NCBI GenBank assembly: GCA_016235445.1
Contig: JACRLB010000021.1
Location: 21,307-85,306 of the forward strand
Direction of reading: 5' to 3'
Source: Chloroflexota bacterium
GTDB taxonomy: Bacteria > Chloroflexota > Anaerolineae > Anaerolineales > Villigracilaceae
DNA length: 64,000 nt
Shown here piece after piece: positions 60,303 to 64,000 of this stretch; positions within the stretch are counted from its first letter, which is position 1; each line of letters begins with the position of its first letter. The notes under the pieces were generated by a model that saw only the letters and a list, made by a program, of their open reading frames with translations, made no database searches and was not told the origin of the DNA. Made by a program: the position numbers and the translations under genes.

Positions 60303-60569
60303 ATGTTCGATCCCATCATGGAACAAATTCTGGCGATTGCCCGCGATGCCTGGGCATTCATGGCAGGACTCTTGATCGTTGTGGCATTGCTCGGTGGCCT
60401 GTATTTCATTCTGCAAGGCACAGCAGGTATGGCCTTCGGCGGCAGCCGCATGACCTCAATGGCGATCATTGGGGTGGTCGGTCTGGTCATCATTGTGTTG
60501 TTTGCCTTCCTCTTCCTGCCGCAGTTGGGTGAGATGTTGAAGAACTTCCAACCCAAACCACCATTTTAG
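60303..60569 (+). CDS. VirB2/TrbC-like small two-helix membrane protein
   Basis: An 88-aa protein from ATG 60303, after a good AAAGGAGAAG ribosome binding site. Two hydrophobic helices (about 18-37 and 50-72) flank a short basic loop (AFGGSRM), the topology of VirB2/TrbC-type conjugative pilins. No leader peptide is obvious. It precedes a PrgI-like gene by 7 bp. The functional call is inference from size, topology and neighbours. Confidence 0.5.
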   Translation: MFDPIMEQILAIARDAWAFMAGLLIVVALLGGLYFILQGTAGMAFGGSRMTSMAIIGVVGLVIIVLFAFLFLPQLGEMLKNFQPKPPF

Positions 60570-60576
60570 GAGTGTC

Positions 60577-61068
60577 ATGTTCAACGACCGTGATCTTGGC
60601 ATCCTTGGCGCTGGCGCATTGCTTGCTGTTCTATGTTTATTCCTCCCGCTATCCTTCACCGGAAAGGTGGTGATCGGTTTTCTGGTATTGGTCGGGTTCA
60701 TGGCGCTGGCACTCCTGCGCCTTGGACCCGACCGCGTCCCACCCGAAGTCTGGTTGATGCGCCGCTTTCGTTATTCGATGCAGACCCGGCAGTACGTCAA
60801 CCAACAGGCAGCCACCCGTAAAACGGAAGGCGATCCGTCTCCGTCCAAACAAAAGGCGCAGCGTCCAACAGTGGAGCGTGAACGTCCTGCTCCTTCATAC
60901 CAACCACAGATACCGCAAGCAACCATGCGTCCCGTTGATCTTGCATGGAATGAGGTTGGCGTCTATCCACTATTGACAGTCCTTCTGGGAGTCGTGGGCA
61001 TTTACTTTGCCGTCTGGCTGGCAAATGGCGGCGCGCAGGAACTCGCATTCTGGTTTACATGGAGATAA
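60577..61068 (+). CDS. PrgI-like conjugation membrane protein
   Basis: A 163-aa protein. An N-terminal pair of helices (about 11-24 and 30-46) precedes RVPPEVWLMRRFRYSMQTRQ, a motif typical of the PrgI family of Gram-positive conjugation proteins (helix pair then W-x4-R-R). A Lys/Gln/Pro-rich segment and one more C-terminal helix follow. PrgI-type proteins are usually encoded next to the VirB4 ATPase; none is seen in the window. TAGGAG site before ATG 60577. Confidence 0.6.
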   Translation: MFNDRDLGILGAGALLAVLCLFLPLSFTGKVVIGFLVLVGFMALALLRLGPDRVPPEVWLMRRFRYSMQTRQYVNQQAATRKTEGDPSPSKQKAQRPTVERERPAPSYQPQIPQATMRPVDLAWNEVGVYPLLTVLLGVVGIYFAVWLANGGAQELAFWFTWR

Positions 61069-61072
61069 CAAC

Positions 61073-62005
61073 ATGATCACGTTGATTTCAATCATTGGCG
61101 CACTGGCGCTAGCAGCCATCCCGATTGCTTTTGGCTGGCGCCGTACCGTAGATGAAGCAGGCATGGCGCGAGCAATGGGCATCGCCCAACCGAAGAAGAA
61201 ATTCGATCCCGAGAAGTTTGCGCGTCAAACCGGAACGGGACTTGCTTTCAACCAGATCGCGTATGGTTTTCTGGCTTGGGTAGGCGGAGGACTGGCAGGC
61301 GGTATGTTCCTCGGACTCTTTCCTGCGATCCTGTTTGCGATTGCAGGTGGATTGTTATATGCTGGGACTCTTTCCGACAAACGTCAAGAATTTCGCTTGA
61401 AGCAAGCCAAGGATATATTGCGCGGACTGGGAGTCGTTGAGACTCTTCTGTCACAGGGCAAGCCACTAGGCGATGCGCTCGATGATGCCGCGCAAGCCGT
61501 AGGTCCAGATGGTCGCATGGTCTTGGGTGATCTAGTTGTGCGACTCCGTACCGCTCCTGCCGACGAAGCGGCTTTAGCTGTCCGCGAATGGACAACCGCC
61601 TGGGATAATCCCGCCGTGGACATTGTCGCTACTTCATTATTAGCTTCCATCGAAGGACGTATCGAGATCGGTCCGTTGGTTGCATCGCTTCGTAAGACCT
61701 TGGGTACAGTTGTGGAGGTCTTATCCCGCGCTCGTGCTGCAGCGAAAGGTGTGGAATGGCAGGCGCGTTTTCTGGCACTCTTTCCACCGGCTGTCCTGGT
61801 CTTGATCGCCATCACCACTCCCGAGGTTGGGAAGTTGTATTCAGGTAATCCCTTATTCTTATCCCCGGTGATCATCGGCTCCGGTGTGTCCTACTGGCTC
61901 TCGATGCGCATGATCCGCAACGGTTTGTCCATTGAAGCCTCGATGGGCTTGCAAGCTGGACAGCAGGGCGAGATTCGCCTGGATCGCCTCGGTCGGGTCT
62001 TGTAG
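61073..62005 (+). CDS. TadB-like type II secretion F-domain membrane protein
   Basis: A 310-aa protein from ATG 61073, preceded by a GGAGA ribosome binding site four bases after the PrgI-like stop. Membrane helices near 5-22, 62-100, 243-265 and 270-285 enclose a cytoplasmic helical domain (RLKQAKDILRGLGVVETLLS, then SLRKTLGTVVEVLSRARAAA) that fits the T2SSF fold of TadB/TadC. It is the paralogue of the 36553 protein and may be its partner. The next gene starts inside its stop (TAGTG). Confidence 0.75.
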   Translation: MITLISIIGALALAAIPIAFGWRRTVDEAGMARAMGIAQPKKKFDPEKFARQTGTGLAFNQIAYGFLAWVGGGLAGGMFLGLFPAILFAIAGGLLYAGTLSDKRQEFRLKQAKDILRGLGVVETLLSQGKPLGDALDDAAQAVGPDGRMVLGDLVVRLRTAPADEAALAVREWTTAWDNPAVDIVATSLLASIEGRIEIGPLVASLRKTLGTVVEVLSRARAAAKGVEWQARFLALFPPAVLVLIAITTPEVGKLYSGNPLFLSPVIIGSGVSYWLSMRMIRNGLSIEASMGLQAGQQGEIRLDRLGRVL

Positions 62006-62706
62006 TGAAAGGCTTCTTCCGATTTTCCATTGCCTTGATGACCGCCCCGTTGTTATGCGGGGCGGCTTTGGTAGTGGGTTATGTCATGTTGGTGGTCCTG
62101 ACCATCCCCCAACTCCCGGCATGGGCACAGCCCGGTGTGGAACAGTGGTTGTTCGATATCCCCCAGTATGCGGAGACCAGTGACAACGGCTCGTATGGCA
62201 ATTCGCTGCCATCCGGAATGAGCGCTGTTCCCTTCGATGGTTATGTTGGACCCGGTTCAGAAATCTATGGTTTGCCGCTAGTCGGTCCCATTCCACATTG
62301 GAGTGATTGGTATGATAAACCTTTGCTTGGTTGTGTCTTTCAGGACCCACATTACCGATCCCATACCGGCGCGGATTTCCCGGTGAACGAAGGCACGCCG
62401 ATTCATACAACGATTGCAGGTAAAGTTGTGTGGGCTGGCTCGAACGGTCCGTGGGGTAATCTGGTAGTAGTGGAGAACAATGGTTATCAGGTCTGGCTGG
62501 CGCATCTGAGCAACGTTCAAGTGGTGGAAGGGCAGATCCTGAATTACGGCGATGTGGTGGGATTGAGCGGCAACACCGGTAACAGCACCGGTGCGCATTT
62601 ACATTACGGCATTCGCCAGAAGACAGGGGAACAAAGCGCTGTCTGGCTGAACCCTCAAAACTATTTTACGGTTGATGAGTACATCAACATTGGATGTTCG
62701 GATTAA
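62005..62706 (+). CDS. M23 family metallopeptidase, membrane-anchored
   Basis: A 233-aa protein starting with GTG 62005, overlapping the previous stop. A membrane helix (about 10-33) is followed by an extracytoplasmic M23 domain (about 105-225): HTGADFPVNEGTPIHTTIAG with the first zinc ligands and HLHYGIR with the last ligand His. M23 enzymes cut peptide cross-links in peptidoglycan, so it probably opens the wall for the secretion apparatus or pilus. Confidence 0.9.
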   Translation: MKGFFRFSIALMTAPLLCGAALVVGYVMLVVLTIPQLPAWAQPGVEQWLFDIPQYAETSDNGSYGNSLPSGMSAVPFDGYVGPGSEIYGLPLVGPIPHWSDWYDKPLLGCVFQDPHYRSHTGADFPVNEGTPIHTTIAGKVVWAGSNGPWGNLVVVENNGYQVWLAHLSNVQVVEGQILNYGDVVGLSGNTGNSTGAHLHYGIRQKTGEQSAVWLNPQNYFTVDEYINIGCSD

Positions 62707-62709
62707 CCC

Positions 62710-63819
62710 ATGACCGTTCGACTGGGTGATGTAACCTTCTCCGATTGGATCAGCCTAAAATTTGAAGGCGGCTATACCGATACCTTCTTATTCGATATTG
62801 ACGCCTTGAATGGATTGCCACCATTTGACTTTCATCCCCTCTTGCAGCGCCTGGTTGCCGAGTTGAATAAAAAAAGACCCGGCTCATCTCTTTGGATTCG
62901 TGTGACATCCCCTGGGGAATGGTATCTAATGGAGATCAAACGATCCATGACATCCGGGTTTCCCATTCCATATGTTGTCACTTCAAAAGACAAGACACCG
63001 GATTATCGCAGTTTCTCTTTTGGTCCAAGATTATTTTCTTCTTCACTCCATCATCCTCCCAAGGTGGATGACGAGATATCCAATTTTTCTCGTGAAGAGT
63101 TGAAATGTCTCCAGGTTTTAACCAGAAACCGGAAAGGGATTGAGGAGGAGATCGCTTCTTTGACAGGTCTTCCTGAAACAATAACTTATGATGTTTTGCA
63201 GAGGCTTCAAAAAAGCAAAATGGTGGTATTCAAACTTGGCGAGCAGTTCCAAAAAGACAAGTCGAAGCCAAAGAAAATGGATCCATACTGGATGTGGCAT
63301 CCAACCCGCAAAGGAGTATCCGTTGCTTTACGCAGTTGGGGGGCATCAAATGGAGTGGATTTTAGCGGCGTGAAGGAATTGAACCCGCACTTAATTGGGA
63401 CATCACATAGGACGAATTCCCGCAGGTGGCTGGCATGGTTACGATCCGCTTACCCACAAGTTGAAATATGGACGGGATGGACCGAAGTGCAACTTCCTGA
63501 AACAGCAGTGCGCCCTGACGGGCTTGCCTGGGGGCGAATGCAGGGTTTCGAGACCTTGTTCTGGTTGGAGATTGGGGATGAGCACAAAAAGAAGGAAGAA
63601 ATAGAAGATATTACACGAAAGAGATGGACAGAAGCCTTGGCATTCTGCCGGGAAACTGGTGTCCGGCTTGTTTATGCACAGGCAAGCCCGGATTGGGTCA
63701 AGAAGGCAGCTCTCTGGGCATTTAAAAATTTACCTGAAGACATCGCAGTGGTGATGGGTAATACACGTAGATTTGGAATATTACCTACTGTGGAATGGGG
63801 AGAAATAACTTTTTCGTAA
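62710..63819 (+). CDS. Replication-relaxation-like protein (winged helix plus PD-(D/E)XK-like core)
   Basis: A 369-aa protein three bases after the M23 stop. Residues about 130-205 contain a winged-helix region (LKCLQVLTRNRKGIEEEIAS, LPETITYDVLQRLQKSKMVV). The C-terminal half has HLIGTSHRTNSRRWLAWLRS, AVRPDGLAWG and LFWLEIGDEHKKKEEI, matching the replication-relaxation (Replic_Relax) pattern of ICE and plasmid proteins, which has a nuclease-like core. It may take part in DNA processing for transfer. The active-site Lys is uncertain (EIGDEHK). It is the last gene fully inside the window. Confidence 0.7.
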   Translation: MTVRLGDVTFSDWISLKFEGGYTDTFLFDIDALNGLPPFDFHPLLQRLVAELNKKRPGSSLWIRVTSPGEWYLMEIKRSMTSGFPIPYVVTSKDKTPDYRSFSFGPRLFSSSLHHPPKVDDEISNFSREELKCLQVLTRNRKGIEEEIASLTGLPETITYDVLQRLQKSKMVVFKLGEQFQKDKSKPKKMDPYWMWHPTRKGVSVALRSWGASNGVDFSGVKELNPHLIGTSHRTNSRRWLAWLRSAYPQVEIWTGWTEVQLPETAVRPDGLAWGRMQGFETLFWLEIGDEHKKKEEIEDITRKRWTEALAFCRETGVRLVYAQASPDWVKKAALWAFKNLPEDIAVVMGNTRRFGILPTVEWGEITFS

Positions 63820-63868
63820 AGCCCCTTATCTCTTGATCCCTTAATTCCCTATATACTAAAATGTTAGC

Positions 63869-63941
63869 CCAAAGTAGAAATGTCACCTGAATTCCAAAGT
63901 AGAAATGTCACCGCCCTGCAGGGCGGTGACATTTCTACTTT
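63869..63941. repeat. Perfect 46-bp palindrome with extra direct copy of its arm
   Basis: CCAAAGTAGAAATGTCACC occurs at 63869-63887 and again at 63894-63912, 25 bp apart. The second copy is part of a perfect palindrome (AAAGTAGAAATGTCACCGCC and one more C at 63896-63916, TGCA, then its complement to 63941). The hairpin has a T run after it, so it could also terminate transcription. Repeated arms of this kind are seen at ends of some insertion sequences (for example IS21-type); no transposase is in view. Confidence 0.75.
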
Positions 63942-64000
63942 TTTACCGCGAAGTAGGCAGAGGGTAATTGCGCCAGGGGTGATCAGGTGCGGGTTTGGCA

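Larger units (their letters stand above)
27476..64000. mobile_element. Integrative mobile element (ICE-like), left 36.5 kb; right end not in window
   Basis: The boundary is set by disruption of the thioredoxin-domain gene next to a large serine recombinase. Contents include excisionase-like HTH, ParA and a partner, a replication initiator with internal iterons, family B DNA polymerase, DnaB-like ATPase, LuxR regulator, Flp/TadE-type pseudopilins, TadB/TadC-like proteins, A24 peptidases, TrbL/VirB6-like and PrgI-like proteins, an M23 peptidase and a replication-relaxation-like protein. There are no capsid, terminase or tail genes, so a prophage is unlikely. A respiratory operon at 38.9-47.9 kb appears to be cargo, since it splits two blocks of Tad-type genes. 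No relaxase, VirB4, VirD4 or TadA was found in the window. Confidence 0.8.

Noticed and set aside
27476..64000. Prophage interpretation of the large element
   Set aside because: No terminase, portal, capsid, tail or holin-type genes were seen; replication, partition, pilus and conjugation-like genes fit an integrative element better.
1..64000. tRNA, rRNA or CRISPR elements
   Set aside because: I looked for repeat-spacer regularity and conserved rRNA/tRNA sequence by eye and found none; a covariance-model scan would be decisive.

Overview
The window looks like chromosomal DNA of an uncultured Chloroflexota bacterium of the Anaerolineae/Anaerolineales type. This is inferred from gene content, not from a database search: huge Ser/Thr kinase-WD40 proteins, Ser/Thr/Pro-rich '(S/T)PT' linkers, two-repeat tetraheme c-type lipoproteins, and DnaA-N-like plasmid/ICE initiators. 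No rRNA, tRNA or CRISPR array was seen.

Region 1 (1-8.4 kb) is ordinary host chromosome: rplS (partial, running off the left edge), fabF, the molybdopterin genes moaE, moaD and moaC with a small cupin among them, scpA, a Tat-exported amine oxidase lipoprotein, a VanZ-like protein, a pabB-pabC fusion for folate synthesis, and a decayed-looking lipoprotein.

Region 2 (8.5-26.6 kb) is a co-directional signalling locus. Five consecutive genes encode an N-terminal kinase-like domain, one membrane helix and a large C-terminal WD40 propeller region. They mix apparently active kinases (3rd, 5th), a DFS variant (4th) and two degenerate pseudokinases (1st, 2nd). They are followed by a VWA-TM-FHA protein, a PP2C phosphatase and a soluble kinase with a C-terminal FHA domain. 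Gaps are only 11-57 bp, so this looks like one operon: a membrane sensor array with its phosphatase and phosphothreonine readers.

Region 3 (about 27.48 kb to beyond the right edge) is a large integrated mobile element. A large serine recombinase at its left end has inserted into a YyaL/SPATA20-type thioredoxin-domain gene; only that gene's first 265 codons are in the window, so the element is at least 36.5 kb. Left to right it carries: integrase, a small protein and an excisionase-like HTH; small membrane proteins; ParA and a duplicated ribbon-helix-helix partner; a DnaA-N-like initiator whose coding sequence contains six iterons followed by an AT-rich stretch (candidate internal origin, phage-lambda-O style); a zinc-ribbon protein; a TadC-like membrane protein and an LCP enzyme; then a 9-kb respiratory cargo (two-component system, tetraheme and diheme cytochromes c, a Tat-exported molybdopterin oxidoreductase, a ferredoxin subunit, an NrfD-type membrane subunit); then Flp pilin, TadE/G-like pseudopilins and secreted proteins; a minus-strand block with family B DNA polymerase, coiled-coil protein, RecA-like protein and LuxR regulator; and a plus-strand transfer/secretion block with two A24 peptidases, an FeS-nuclease-like protein, a TrbL/VirB6-like protein, a DnaB-like ATPase, small membrane subunits including a PrgI-like one, TadB-like protein, M23 peptidase and a replication-relaxation-like protein. 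The last 130 bp carry a perfect 46-bp palindrome plus an extra copy of its arm, possibly the edge of an insertion sequence.

The element looks like an integrative, autonomously replicating element with a hybrid Tad/T4SS-like surface apparatus. The usual motor ATPases (TadA, VirB4, VirD4) and a recognisable relaxase are not in the window and would have to lie to the right.
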